Source: Antennarius striatus (Eukaryota > Chordata > Actinopteri > Lophiiformes > Antennariidae). Taken from it: a stretch of 64,000 bases of DNA. The translations under genes were made by a program, and so were the position numbers. The notes under the pieces are model-generated. The model saw only the letters and a program-made list of their open reading frames with translations. It had not been told where the DNA came from and ran no database searches. Shown piece after piece: positions 51,880 through 60,393 of this stretch (its first letter is position 1; the number at the start of each line of letters is the position of its first letter). The stretch is taken from the NCBI RefSeq assembly GCF_040054535.1, contig NC_090789.1, positions 2,372,197 through 2,436,196 of the forward strand. The letters run 5' to 3'.

Positions 51880-54800
51880 AAATATGTTGTTTTTTAAAAT
51901 ACTGGCGCACACCCACCGATATGAAATAAATACTACTCTTACATGACGGTGAATAACAGAGGGCCTCTTCGAACACAACAACAAGACTATTCTGTACCTA
52001 ACACATCAGAACCGGTGCTGAATATGAAGCCAGTAGAGATCACCCTGCGGTCTGGAAAAGTCTCAGAAACCCCGGTGTTTGTTTGAGCGGATTATCATCG
52101 TCGGATGCCCTATTTGGCCGGGCAGAGAAGAGCATCGGTCGAGCATATGGAGCACGGTTGCCTGAGTAGCCATATCACCATCTGGGAAAGCAGAAACTAC
52201 GTAGGTGTATCACCATCTGCTGTCTGAAATCATTTACACAGACATATTTATTTACACAGGCTTCTATTTGGACTAAGCTGACTAAACGCATCAACAACAC
52301 TACATTACAGTCACAACCTGGTGTAACTGTAGAAGACGGAGCCACAAAAAAATCACTTCCAAAAAGGTGTTTATATAGTTTGACGAGTCTGCATGAATAT
52401 TGGAAACATCACAATCAACATGTTGTCCACTCGCATCACCTCTGGTGGCAATGTTTGCACATATGAATCTAAAATCAAGTGTGACATAATTTAACCAGAA
52501 TTTAAACACGCCTGGGAAACCTGTGTGAAGCACAAATCTGATCATGAACAGTTCAACGTCAGCTGATATTGAAAAATGACCTTCTTAAAGTGTATATTTA
52601 ATCTTCGGCAAAAGAATACTGAATGCAGGAGTTTAATAAAAGTATTTTAACAAAATGAAAGAGCATGTTAGCTCAGCTGAGGTTGAACGTCCAGGACATG
52701 ACCGGTTTTGTATAATTTCTAAGACAAAAAAACACAAAAGCATTAAGAAAACAGTGCGGTGGAAACTGTCATGCATCAATGACATTGCGTTAGTCATACA
52801 CACACTTTCAAACTAGTAGTCAACAGAGTTAATGTGTGCTGTGGGTGAGGCACTGAGTGAAATCACTCCAAACACAGAAGCAACTTTAATTGAAATTCAC
52901 AGACAATAAAATGAAAGTGGCCAATAAAGAAGGCGACTCCTGCCTCTTCACGCCGCTCAGACTGCTTTGAAAGGCGAGTGGAAAGACACTCAGCAGGACA
53001 TTCTGATTCTCATCTTTGACACACACAGGCAATGAAAATTGCAATCTGGTTCAGTTTAATCTGCAGACTGTCAATCCACCCTCTTAGCTACACTCGTGAT
53101 TTTGTCTGCCTTTGCTTTGACACATCCCCGCCATGATGAGAGTCAAGCATCCTTAAACTCACAACTATATGAGCTGCTAAAGTGGAGCACTCATCTGAAA
53201 TGCATGACATCAAAGAAATGAAGTCATAGAAGCTGCATGAAGCATTCTAATGTGAATATATTCAAATGTTACATTTCAATCTTAAATTAATCTTTACAAT
53301 TATGAATAAATGATTGGTTATGTTGTGATATATTTTACAGTTTTCCCATTCAAAAAAAGGTTTAATTTCAAAAGTATGGTATGATATCTAAATGTAATTC
53401 AAGATATCCATCTAAAATAGCTAAGATTTGATGAGTCGCACCATGTGACAGGTATCGTTAACAACTTTCTATAAATATCAAAGAGGTGAAAAGGGCTACC
53501 TTCAGTCAGAAAACAAGCTTCTGGATGATGTGACATGTACAGAAAGTTGGTTCAGTCATCAAACCGGATGCTGCTAATTAAACCTGGACAGCTGCTAAGA
53601 CTTTCACAATCAATTAATCTCCTGGTAATCCCATTACGTGCCACACAGAAATTAGAAGAGCTTCAAACATACTTGTCATATATTCACACACCTGATGGTG
53701 ATAAAAACTAGCATTAATGATGTTTATTTAGCCTTTTTCATTACCAAACCAATAAACACACTGCGTGACAGTGAGGCCTGCTCATCATACAGACCTATAC
53801 AAGGTACTGTACATCAATCCCTTGGATTGGTCACCTAAGGGATTAACCATGCAGACCAAACTAAGTCGATAAACCTGACATTGACCTTTAGGATGCCAGC
53901 CTGGAAAGCCACTTGCTAACTGCAGGTGCATTGTTCAAAGTGGTTGTGTTACACAATGATTTTGTCATTTGGGTTGAATATATCTCACTCATCTGTCATC
54001 ATAGCAGAGAGTAAACTTAGTGACTCACTTTCAAACGCACATAAACAGACAAGCTCCCCAACCTAAGATGTGTTGACCCCTCGGGCTAAATTAAAACCAC
54101 TGCAGTGTCCTCACTGCGAGTGGGTCAGGCTAATTTTGAAAATGCTAGAAGATAAATGGGTTTCATTGAAGATTACCATTTTTCAGATCAGACGGACAGA
54201 GAGGCTGATTTGGAAACAAGATTTTAAAAAGCACAAAGGAAAAATTGACAAGATATGTAAGGTTATTTCTTCCCCAAGTCCATCAATTCCTTTGACCTAA
54301 AGAAAAATCAATAAAATCTTTATTATGGAACTGGAGATCCGAGCCAAGACTATAGCATGAGTGACTCCATGCTGGTGATGCACATGCTGATATTTTAAAA
54401 GTGAATTATCAATCCATCAATGGCTAATGGCTTAACGATGACCCAACAACAATTGTCCACAGTTTAGGCTTGTCCTATTGTCTGGTATGATTCAGCACAT
54501 TGTGGATTGGGGCATTTCAAACAAGCAACACAAAAAATAGAGATGGTTTTGACAGTCTCCCTTCATTTAAACTTCAACATGACCAAACCAAACGTTACCG
54601 AGGAACAATCGCTGGTTTTGACTTCTACAAACTGTAAAATTGCAGCGGATTTCCAGGCCGCATCACAGTATCCTTTGCACTATTACCAAAATTAATTTAT
54701 GATCACATTTTGAGAGAAAAGGTAGAACAGATAGACATGGGCTCAACTTTGTTCAAAGAAAATGTGTGATATTTCGGAGGATCCAGTTTGATTCTGTGAG

Positions 54801-56151
54801 ATCGTTAGGACAAACTGAGTACCCCTGTTAAACATCACCAATGAGCTGTGAAGGATCTTGTGAAGCTTCTCCCCTGAGGTCATGGTGGCATAAGAAAGAA
54901 ACACAGCATTCATATCCTCCTCCAGTACAGAGATGTCTTTTATACACCAAAAAAACCACCACCAGAACTACAGAGATGGTGTTTCTCATCAATTGTTCCA
55001 CCCCACTAGCTTAAAAGCCAGAGCGCCACATCTAGAAAGTGTCCTATAGTGAAAAATGGTCACCAAACACCACAATAAACGTCTCTCAATGAGTCTAATG
55101 AGACTTTTCAAGCCAAAATTCTCATGATTAAAACCAAAACTTTGCCTGGTTGATGTTATAATGTGGGTGATATGTGACACCAAGTTTGTGCCAAGATAAG
55201 GCAATCAAGAATAAAAACCCACAAACTTGTTTTATTTGCTGATAATTCCTCTCCATTGCCTGGTGTGTTGTCATCATTTATTTATCTATTTGATGAATAG
55301 AAGCTTTTATGCTTTTTATTGGTCATATGGCATCAAATATCCTTGCGCACAAGCATGAAACTCACACCAGAGATTGGTGTATCCGTACAAATCAATGCTG
55401 CAAGGTTATACAATAATAAATTAGAAAACCAAGCAAATTGCCAGTTGCATTGTCCATTATCTTATTGAAAAATGTTAACATGTGTGGGTTAAATAAGTAA
55501 ATAATAAGACCAGTTAATTAGAAGGATAAATTAGGTGGTTTTGTAGCCACACAGCATTACAATATGCAGGGGGAAGGAGTCGTCCTGACCTCAGTGATGC
55601 TGCTGCTCGTTAATGAGAGCAGCTGAGCTCGCATGTGGGACAGTTTGCTGCAGCTAATGTCCTGTAATTCCTGTTCCACCAGCCTGTCAGCCTCTCCTCT
55701 GTTGGGTGTTTCATTTACAAGCGTTTGGATGAAAAAGACCTGACAGCTTGACAATGTAATTAGCATGAATGAGCAGACTCCTACAGTTCGGTTTCACAGT
55801 GATATTCGTGGAACAGAGGAGTGCTGTCGGACAGCCAGCATGACAAAGGAGTTCGGGGTTAGCGGCGGCTAGCTAGCACCTGTGCCAGCCGACCCCCGGA
55901 TGTCACCGCTGGGCGGACGCGTGCTTCCTGGGACTGACAGCTGACAGGGGGTTACGAAGACAAGGAGTGGGGGGGGGGGGAGTAAAAAACAGCTGACAGA
56001 CCCAGTTGTGAGAAAATGAGTTGTCAATTACATCAATTTACTACTTTATAGTAATTTTAGCAGTGTCAGAGTGCTGCTAACGCCAAAAACTAGGAATCCT
56101 TACCTTTGCTTTGCCGGCCTCCAGCTTCTTTTGCCGCTCCTCGTCTTCCAT
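9643..56151 (-). CDS. AKAP9: AKAP9 (AKAP350/450, CG-NAP), PKA-anchoring centrosome/Golgi scaffold, 51 coding exons
   Basis: Complete gene on the minus strand; my model has 51 coding exons and 4,187 codons (human about 3,900). Phases close at every junction, and exon coordinates are given in the block entries. The start codon at 56151-56149 gives MEDEERQKKLEAGKAK, identical to human. The C-terminus has the PACT domain and DPDRALTDYISRLEALQRRLG. The protein is almost entirely coiled coil. In the family, AKAP9 tethers PKA, phosphatases, PDE4D, PKN and gamma-tubulin complexes to centrosome and cis-Golgi, and its short form Yotiao binds NMDA receptor and KCNQ1. Visible here are a poly-Lys tract in exon 2, an RII-binding helix in exons 15-16, expanded 42-residue repeats in exon 34 and one GC-AG intron. 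The last 20 or so residues diverge from human. Confidence 0.95.
10713..14747 (-). other. AKAP9: AKAP9 exons 35-47
   Basis: Coding exons: 14690-14747, 13944-14065, 13661-13849, 13406-13573, 13220-13325, 12944-13127, 12482-12632, 12079-12399, 11754-12005, 11450-11670, 11257-11362, 10992-11177, 10713-10916. Phases close throughout. Human-like blocks: REVHQEGMQVLSLSE, EDWRVELLEAVRRVF, SQTKLELETTLKAQHKHLKE, RSRDLQWAVEKEK, DRTKDWVFQQK, LSWLQSSIDEVIALLQQ and LKQNAELTGFVSRLTEEKND. The segment is heavy in Glu, Gln, Arg and Leu, consistent with coiled coil up to the PACT domain. Confidence 0.92.
14163..14470. mobile_element. Degenerate Tigger/pogo-like DNA transposon remnant (non-autonomous)
   Basis: AGTAATCCCTTGTTACTCGC, then GCGGTTAATGCGTTCCAGGA and CGCGATATAGCGAC, look like the terminal region of pogo/Tigger-type elements (GCGGTTAAT..TTCCAG..CCGCGA pattern recalled from vertebrate repeats). 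It lies in the AKAP9 intron between exons 35 and 36. The matching inverted terminus is not visible, so it is truncated, and no transposase frame is present. Element boundaries and family are uncertain. Confidence 0.45.
14844..18271 (-). other. AKAP9: AKAP9 exons 29-34, duplicated coiled-coil module region
   Basis: Coding exons: 17243-18271, 17021-17158, 16903-16947, 16686-16826, 16411-16455, 14844-16319 (exon 34 could instead start at 16352 at another in-frame acceptor). Exons 30+31 (46+15 codons) and 32+33 (47+15 codons) are similar pairs: a TxEELxxYR..LQEEL exon followed by a 15-codon ExxxSIxxLK exon. The same unit is then repeated without introns in exon 34. After the repeats, exon 34 has a Ser/Pro-rich basic linker (PPSPAPSPSPAPQP, SSSSSSS) and then the conserved KIAQMQELHAAEILDMEARH block. 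Confidence 0.88.
15360..16265 (-). repeat. 126-bp coding tandem repeat (42-residue coiled-coil units) in AKAP9 exon 34
   Basis: The phrase CATCTCCTGGAGCTC (or close variants) recurs on the + strand at 15501, 15627, 15753, 15891, 16017 and 16143, i.e. spacings 126, 126, 138, 126, 126. On the coding strand each unit reads roughly KEELxxYxEQNEKLQxDL, xREgSISqLKGELQEM, RQNaDxI. The length is 42 residues, exactly six heptads, so copy number can change without breaking coiled-coil register. The 138-bp spacing marks a degenerate unit (GQEHKEKPQEELVRELN). Confidence 0.9.
20423..20449 (-). other. Candidate AKAP9 mini-exon (VDQLTFWLA)
   Basis: Minus strand: acceptor CCTTTTTCAG, 27 in-frame bases, then GT (GTACAT), or 33 bases if GTATCT at 20416 is used. 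It begins GTGGATCAGCTGACC, nearly the same 15 bases as true exon 25 (GTGGACCAGCTGACC at 20311), so it is a partial duplicate of that exon start. Flanking exons are phase 0, so inclusion would keep frame. No transcript evidence. Confidence 0.25.
21087..21107 (-). other. Candidate AKAP9 21-nt microexon (VDGVTFK)
   Basis: Minus strand: acceptor GCTGTTACAG, 21 bases encoding VDGVTFK, then donor AAG|GTATTG. Both splice sites are present, length is a multiple of three, and it sits between phase-0 exons 24 and 25. It resembles the start of exon 25 (VDQLT). Inference only. Confidence 0.3.
25557..25567 (+). repeat. tRNA-type B box (GGTTCGAATCC), possible decayed tRNA-derived SINE
   Basis: GGTTCGAATCC matches the internal pol III B box exactly. 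Upstream sequence lacks a clean A box and cannot fold into a full cloverleaf (T-stem flanks do not pair), so it is not a tRNA gene. It may be the head of an old SINE in an AKAP9 intron. Confidence 0.25.
28037..28282 (-). other. Candidate internal first coding exon of AKAP9 (alternative promoter)
   Basis: Minus strand: ATG at 28282 in a strong context (GCTGCCATGG) opens 82 codons (MDSYRSYWNSSTQSTSWLEG ... ISLPTPPYT) and stops at a near-perfect donor TACACG|GTAAGTAT. The exon ends in phase 0 and the next AKAP9 exon (20, FEHARLTQTELM, 27231) begins in phase 0, so splicing gives a short AKAP9 lacking the N-terminal half. There is no obvious acceptor just before the ATG, consistent with a first exon. 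Upstream DNA has AP-1 (TGAGTCA at about 28335) and CRE-like (GTGACGCA) motifs. Confidence 0.5.
29363..29391. repeat. (AC)n microsatellite
   Basis: About 14 uninterrupted AC units, in the large AKAP9 intron between exons 19 and 20. Confidence 0.95.
30670..31826 (-). other. AKAP9: AKAP9 exons 17-19 with a GC-AG intron
   Basis: Coding exons 31738-31826, 31482-31657, 30670-30890. Exon 18 encodes LRKANKKLRQVLVEVLKTTAAAEKT, matching human LQKANNRLLKILLEVVKTTAAVEET. Exon 18 ends CTGCAG|GCAAGTC, a classic GC donor; using it the phase closes exactly with exon 19 (ISSRLQTALEKMLMTITDTSNQ), while no GT donor nearby gives the right phase. Confidence 0.88.
33875..35215 (-). other. AKAP9: AKAP9 exons 15-16, PKA RII-anchoring helix
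   Basis: Coding exons 34916-35215 and 33875-34153. The amphipathic RII-binding helix spans the junction: exon 15 ends VEEEVAK and exon 16 starts AIVQMSVKFAQQTEL (human EEEVAK VIVSMSIAFAQQTEL). Small hydrophobic residues at the docking positions are kept, so PKA anchoring is probably intact. Exon 16 ends LKEELQRRELSAEQ before a GTCGGT donor. Confidence 0.93.
35952..38647 (-). other. AKAP9: AKAP9 exons 8-14
   Basis: Coding exons: 38530-38647, 38254-38324, 38064-38184, 37779-37876, 37362-37461, 36984-37218, 35952-36006. Phases run 1, 0, 1, 0, 1, 0(+2), 0 and close with exon 15. Recognisable human-like pieces are LEMEAQRLSLSQIHTAQL (exon 8), LQAVSDECSEIIQ (exon 9), FMLQKRLQEV (exon 13) and ITESNPERM (exon 14). 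Conservation is lower than in flanking blocks, as in mammals. Confidence 0.85.
40107..40187 (-). other. Candidate AKAP9 cassette exon (27 codons)
   Basis: Minus strand: acceptor GCTTATTTAG, 81 bases encoding VSRHGSGRYMEPVVCQGPEE and on to TEH, donor CAT|GTAAAA. Exons 7 and 8 meet in phase 0, so inclusion keeps the frame. The sequence has no clear human match. It could be a lineage-specific exon filling part of the human segment missing between exons 7 and 8, or chance. Confidence 0.3.
41432..44182 (-). other. AKAP9: AKAP9 exon 7, giant 2,751-bp coiled-coil exon
   Basis: One open exon of 917 codons between an acceptor TTTTTTGTAG and a donor ATGG|GTGAGC. It contains the conserved blocks SSNEIMQLMGTVEDLQKR, LRAELDEMYGQQIVKMKQEL, EVTNYKIKLEMLE, LDRMAQSQEAELERLRTQL, LFSHEEEL, NEEIEKQKTTFSFAEKNFE and IEKDTTELMEKLDVT, all matching the Yotiao-type N-terminal part of human AKAP9. 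The last 150 codons are divergent and low complexity: a basic cluster (SSRRKRRQRSKQERK), then acidic EEEEEAAAEEE. The basic cluster could act as a nuclear or membrane signal, but that is inference. Confidence 0.95.
45735..46128 (+). other. Unrecognised plus-strand open frames inside an AKAP9 intron
   Basis: On the + strand an ATG frame (45735-45956, Cys/Pro/Leu-rich) is followed by an acceptor-like CCTTACCACCTTTCAG. After it, 57 codons read RCRHKVKEIQQKRRLVNKLE..QQQQSVGLLAG..DSITIPR and then stop at 46117-46119. The second part looks like a real charged, helical terminal exon and not random intron. I do not recognise the protein. It could be a nested gene, an old retrocopy fragment, or chance. 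Confidence 0.2.
49323..49344. repeat. (TG)n microsatellite
   Basis: Eleven TG units followed by CAACACACAC, in the AKAP9 intron between exons 2 and 3. Confidence 0.9.
49868..50065 (+). mobile_element. Common teleost interspersed repeat fragment
   Basis: The series GTTACTGGAGCCTATCCTGA, GCGAGAGGTGGGGTACATCC, GGATGTGTCGCCA, CAATTTAGACTGATTAATCC, GAAGCCAGAGAATCTGGAGG and ACAAACTCCACACC matches a very high-copy fish dispersed repeat from memory, probably a retroelement tail. I am unsure of the family name. It sits just 3' of AKAP9 exon 2 and could overlap that exon's splice region. Confidence 0.6.
50378..55589 (-). other. Most of AKAP9 intron 1
   Basis: About 5.2 kb of AT-rich intronic DNA with poly-A runs (50581, 50650) and a CA microsatellite. 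Apart from the cassette candidate beyond 55590, I see no coding exon, RNA gene or recognisable transposon. Confidence 0.6.
51849..51877. repeat. (CA)n microsatellite
   Basis: About 14 CA units in AKAP9 intron 1. Confidence 0.95.
55590..55739 (-). other. Candidate AKAP9 cassette exon in intron 1 (50 codons)
   Basis: Minus strand: acceptor TCAAGCTGTCAG, 150 open bases encoding VFFIQTLVNETPNRGEADRL, VEQELQDISCSKLSHMRAQL and LSLTSSSITE, then donor GAG|GTCAGG. Exon 1 and exon 2 meet in phase 0, so inclusion would insert 50 residues after MEDEERQKKLEAGKAK. The charged amphipathic composition looks protein-like. Human AKAP9 has no such insert that I recall. Confidence 0.35.
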
Positions 56152-56309
56152 CACCGCGGTCCCTGTAGCTAAAACAAGAGGAAGGCTGCTTCATGCGAAT
56201 ATCAACGTTTAAAATCTGAAAAATAACGGTGTGGCTTTCATGTGGCTTCCAGCTTGCTGCCTCACACTTCCCGAGCGTTTACTAAGTGCTGTCTCCTTGT
56301 GGATAGTCC

Positions 56310-56320
56310 GCCGCCATGTT
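56310..56320 (-). promoter_or_regulatory. YY1 motif at AKAP9 promoter
   Basis: On the minus strand this reads AACATGGCGGC, the YY1 consensus in coding orientation, 160 bp upstream of the AKAP9 ATG. Oriented YY1 sites typically sit just inside the transcription start, so the AKAP9 start is probably near 56320-56340. A CACGCCCC box and TGACGTCC lie just beyond (56350-56380). No TATA box is seen. Confidence 0.5.
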
Positions 56321-56399
56321 TTCCACGTAAACATGAGACCCAACTATGTTGACGTCCTCTTTAAAACCACGCCCCTCGCATTCCGCTCGTGTTGCCTTC

Positions 56400-59300
56400 C
56401 CGTGCTGTCCGAAATATCGCGATTGTTAAGTTTCCAGTTATTTAGAATCAATAGCTTTGATGATAATCGTGACATTTATCGTGTGATATTTACCTCAGAT
56501 AAAGAAAGAATACCAAGGAATATAAAATCAAAGTTTGAAAATCTATAGTGAAGCGAAATAGATGTCTAACAGCGGGATATTTTAAGTTCAAATATAAAGA
56601 CGCATCAAAAATACACGAATGTACTGTCACGTATAAGGTCTTTTAACTAAACAATATTTATCATATGAAACACAAACGTTTGTATTTTGTATAAAAATGA
56701 GGAGGCAATATAAAGATGGAAAACTCATGCCAACACACATCCAACATTCTGTACGGGTTTTATATTGTTATGCATTTTACGACATTATATGTCTCTCTAC
56801 CCTACTTAATACATCTGCTCAGTTTCTATGGTAACAGGAAGACAGATCACTGGAGTGTATCCCAAATGAGATTTTTAATTTTTAAGACCCCTTTTAATTT
56901 ACTTTTGAAGTTTTTCACAGTAATTTTTTCACATTTTAAAGCATGCATGTGCTATTCTGAGCAGATTTCAAACAGCAGAGATGGATCTTCATTGTACTGT
57001 AATCAGAAACACATGAGCTTCCTTTAGAGAATGGGACAGCAGGTAACTCAAGAGATTGGCATCAGGTTCTCAGACAGATGGGGGTGATTAAAGACAGGAT
57101 GGACCCAATTAAAGTACAGCCTTCATGTGAAACCAATCTTTTTATAGATCATTGGAACAAATATCTGTTACTGAAGACATTCCCTGTATGTGTTCAGTCA
57201 TTTTTCCGAATATAGATGCAGAATGCAGAATTTATGACCGTTTTCTTTGCTCATCTAAATTTGAAAATATATTTTCTGCATATATCATGAATAAAAGAAA
57301 ATCAGCTTGTATAATGTGTATTTATGAAAAGTAAACTCAACCTATGGCTGCTGAAACCTCAAGGTCTACAAACTAGACAATTCTAAATTTAAGCGTTAGT
57401 GGTAGTAATAAATTGGCAAAAGTTAATGTAATAGTATCTTTCAATAAAAGTACTTGTAGGCACAGCCGCCATCTTGTATTCCAACTTGGTTTGTTAAAAG
57501 AATGACTCTGCTATTGAAACCATTCCGATTACGTATTTCAACAAACTTAAGCCTACTTAATAAAAGTGAAAACTCACCAGCTGCAGCAGGAGAAGATGCT
57601 CTTTGCCTTCCGCTGACAGGAGCTGAACAGCTTATTGTTTGGCAGATTTTGAATTCTACCCATCTTCTTTTGGACATTCTCACCAAGTTGGTCCCACCTG
57701 TCAACACCCGACGCTTGTGCACCAGCGTCAACAGGAACCACTGAGCATTTGAAAGTTTCTGAGTTTTCTAAATTATTCATGAAATGAAGGAGTATTGTGT
57801 CAGCAGTTACCCAGGCAACTTTACCAAGTCAACCACAACAAATGGATCAGGACAGAGCTAACTACATGGATTCAAACACAAAACAAGGCATTGTACTTCT
57901 TGAGTGTCGCTACTTCATAGACAGACAGTCAGGACTTTATTAATACCACAGAGGAACCTATAAAAGGAACCTATAAAACAATCTAAATAACAAGTAAAAT
58001 CCATATGAGACAAACAAAAACAATATGAAACTATTTAGTATGTACTGTATACAGTAATACATTTCTTTTTGGTATATCAGTCTTGGTCACAAAAATCATT
58101 TTATGACAAATAATTAAGTCACAAGTAAACAGGAGACGACCTGAGGCTAACAAATGTCTGCAGATAAACTGTTCAATAAAAGCAAACCAACTACATTGAA
58201 CTGTGTTGGAATTTACCCAGGGTGCACTCGGTCAACCGGCATCTGAGGACACGATATGATATAATCTGATGCTGGAAGTGTGGATGGTTACCACAAAAGG
58301 TCACAAAGGAGTGTGACAGCAAATTGTTTATATGATGGCAAAGTTCTGTAATCACATCTTACAATTAAATTCTTAAATATTAAATGCTAGCGTAAGTCAA
58401 GCACCCAATAAATTTCATATAATCAGTGTGTAATTTGTTGGAGGGGGGATGGGACATGACATGACTTGAAATTTGAATTTTTGGGGTGCTAATGTTACAC
58501 ATTACAGGTAAATCCTCTTGCCATGTTGCGTGATCGTTCCTTATCCATGGTCCTTAAGCCTAATTAGACCATCTTCATCATCTTCATCTTCCACATTGTG
58601 GCCGGCACAGTAAAATAAATGTTTAATGTCTTTTTCAGTTTGTATTAAATGTGAATGTTCAACTTTTAGGAATTTGGACTCATAGAGCTGACATTAACCT
58701 AAAAAATAATATCAAGCCTGGTTTTTTTTCATGATTTTTGTTTTTTAATCACATCCTGGGTATAAACATATATTTTATTTCATCTTATGATTAAGTCTTT
58801 ACTTTGTAATGTTTTGCAGTACAAAAGTCCAACGTGAATTAGAAAACCTCAAATAAATTTGCAATGTCCAAAGGTTAGGATAAGTCCTTTTAGAGAGACA
58901 TATTATTAGTTTATGGACAAAGCAGCTTGCTAGCAGCACACTCAGGATTGGTTCATACGTTATTTACCCACTTATATTTATCATTAATGATTCACAAGAA
59001 GTAATGTCAGTGATAAAAGTTTAGTGAAGGCAAAAATCCAGTCTTTACCTCATGTCCTCTGAATGATTAAAAACATCTCATTCTTCAAATTCTCTTTTCT
59101 GAATGATTTTGTTATCAAATTTGGTGCAATAAGTAAATTTTGGGTTTCAACAAATCGTTCAGACTTGTGAGGTGAAGAGGAGTGAATTTCCAGCTCCAGA
59201 AAGCCAGTGGCCACCAACCAAAGGTAAGGTATTTACTGGATATTCTCAGTGTGGGGTGCAACTTTTGCTGTTAAGATAAGTTTATTAATATACGGTTGCC

Positions 59301-60393
59301 CAACCCAAGAAAAAACAGATCATGTGTTGTAAAATGAGCAGAGTCCCGGTGAAAAAAATCATAAAAAAGGGTAGATTTCAAGCCTGGACAGTAAAAAAAG
59401 ACCAAAAAAACACAACTTAAACCTTTAAAGCTTGGCCGATGAAAAAGCTGCCAGAAAAATTTAATCTTTGGAAAATAAGGTCTTTACGGAATGACAAATT
59501 CTTCACAAAAAAAGGCATAAACTTTCGTATGTGAGCATTAATATGTATAATTAATTGATACATTAATTCTACAAAAAAATGTAATCAACAAAAATTAAAT
59601 CTGAATTTTTTTACACATGGAACTTATAGACGCATGTGGTCTGATTATATACATCAGGTTTTTTTCAGGAAAAATATCAAATTTAAAATGTGGAAGTTTA
59701 AAAATCCCAAAAAGTCAAGTGCATGAAATATTATATATTTGGCTTTAAATGGCTAAGAATCGTTTAGAATTAACAAGTAACAAAAAATGGTTAAAAATAA
59801 ATGAACAATAAATAAATAAAATGTCATTTTGTGATGTTTGGAGTTTGTGTTTTGTTCATGTTTAATCTGAACACTTACATACATACAGACATACACACCC
59901 ATAGATTCCACACACCCGTAAAAACACATACATATCAGACACACTCACATATTTGGAATGTTCGCTTCTACCTTCTTTCTAATACACACTTATTCCCAAT
60001 ATACCACAGAGAGAGTTTTAACCTTGCCAAAAGCAAATAAGCAAGTAAACTAAGAGTCCATTTATATGCTCTGCCGGAGGAGGAAATCACTTGATGCTCA
60101 CAAATCCAGAATAAGCAAATCCTTGCCAAACAATTTGAAAAGTAGAGGAAGGATAAGTGCAAATGAAAGTGAGGCCAAATAAGACAAGAGATCCATCCAC
60201 ATCAAGTCAAGACAATAAACTGAGACGCATGAGGTCTCAGATGAGCCCTTATTCAAGAGGCGAGAAAAAAGGAAGCATGAATGAGAGAAACAAGATGAAG
60301 AAATAGTTGCTGGGACTCAAGCTACACCCAAACAATTGACTTCTTTATCAACATCTTTCATAAAAAGGATCAGATAAAGTCTGTTAATGTGTG
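56400..60393. other. Intergenic region between AKAP9 and DUS3L
   Basis: About 4 kb of AT-rich DNA between head-to-head AKAP9 and DUS3L. It includes a second YY1-type site (57465-57475) with nearby open frames, described under findings. The rest holds poly-A/T runs, a short CATA-rich stretch near 59878-59935 and no gene I can recognise. Confidence 0.6.
57465..57475 (-). promoter_or_regulatory. Orphan YY1-type motif (AAGATGGCGGC)
   Basis: A perfect AAGATGGCGGC on the minus strand about 1.3 kb upstream of the AKAP9 ATG. It could mark a distal AKAP9 start or an unannotated minus-strand transcript. The ATG inside it opens a short frame (MAAVPTSTFIERYYY, stop after 27 codons). Confidence 0.3.

Larger units (their letters stand above)
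44271..56151 (-). other. AKAP9: AKAP9 exons 1-6, N-terminal region
   Basis: Coding exons: 56104-56151, 50105-50377, 46522-46566, 44998-45132, 44546-44701, 44271-44462. All start and end in phase 0. Exon 2 carries LAEYRQRKAYADSQKK and a run of Lys codons (GAAGAAGAA-type tract near 50310-50330), matching the basic SKKQKKKRK stretch of human. Exon 3 encodes STTADDCSSE, exon 5 QRDGIITQLTSNLQQAR and EFLELTEQSQKLQIQFQQ, and exon 6 ETLRNTSHSSTAADLLQA, all near-identical to human. Intron 1 is 5.7 kb. Because all these exons are in phase 0, cassette exons could be inserted or skipped here without frame loss. Confidence 0.92.
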
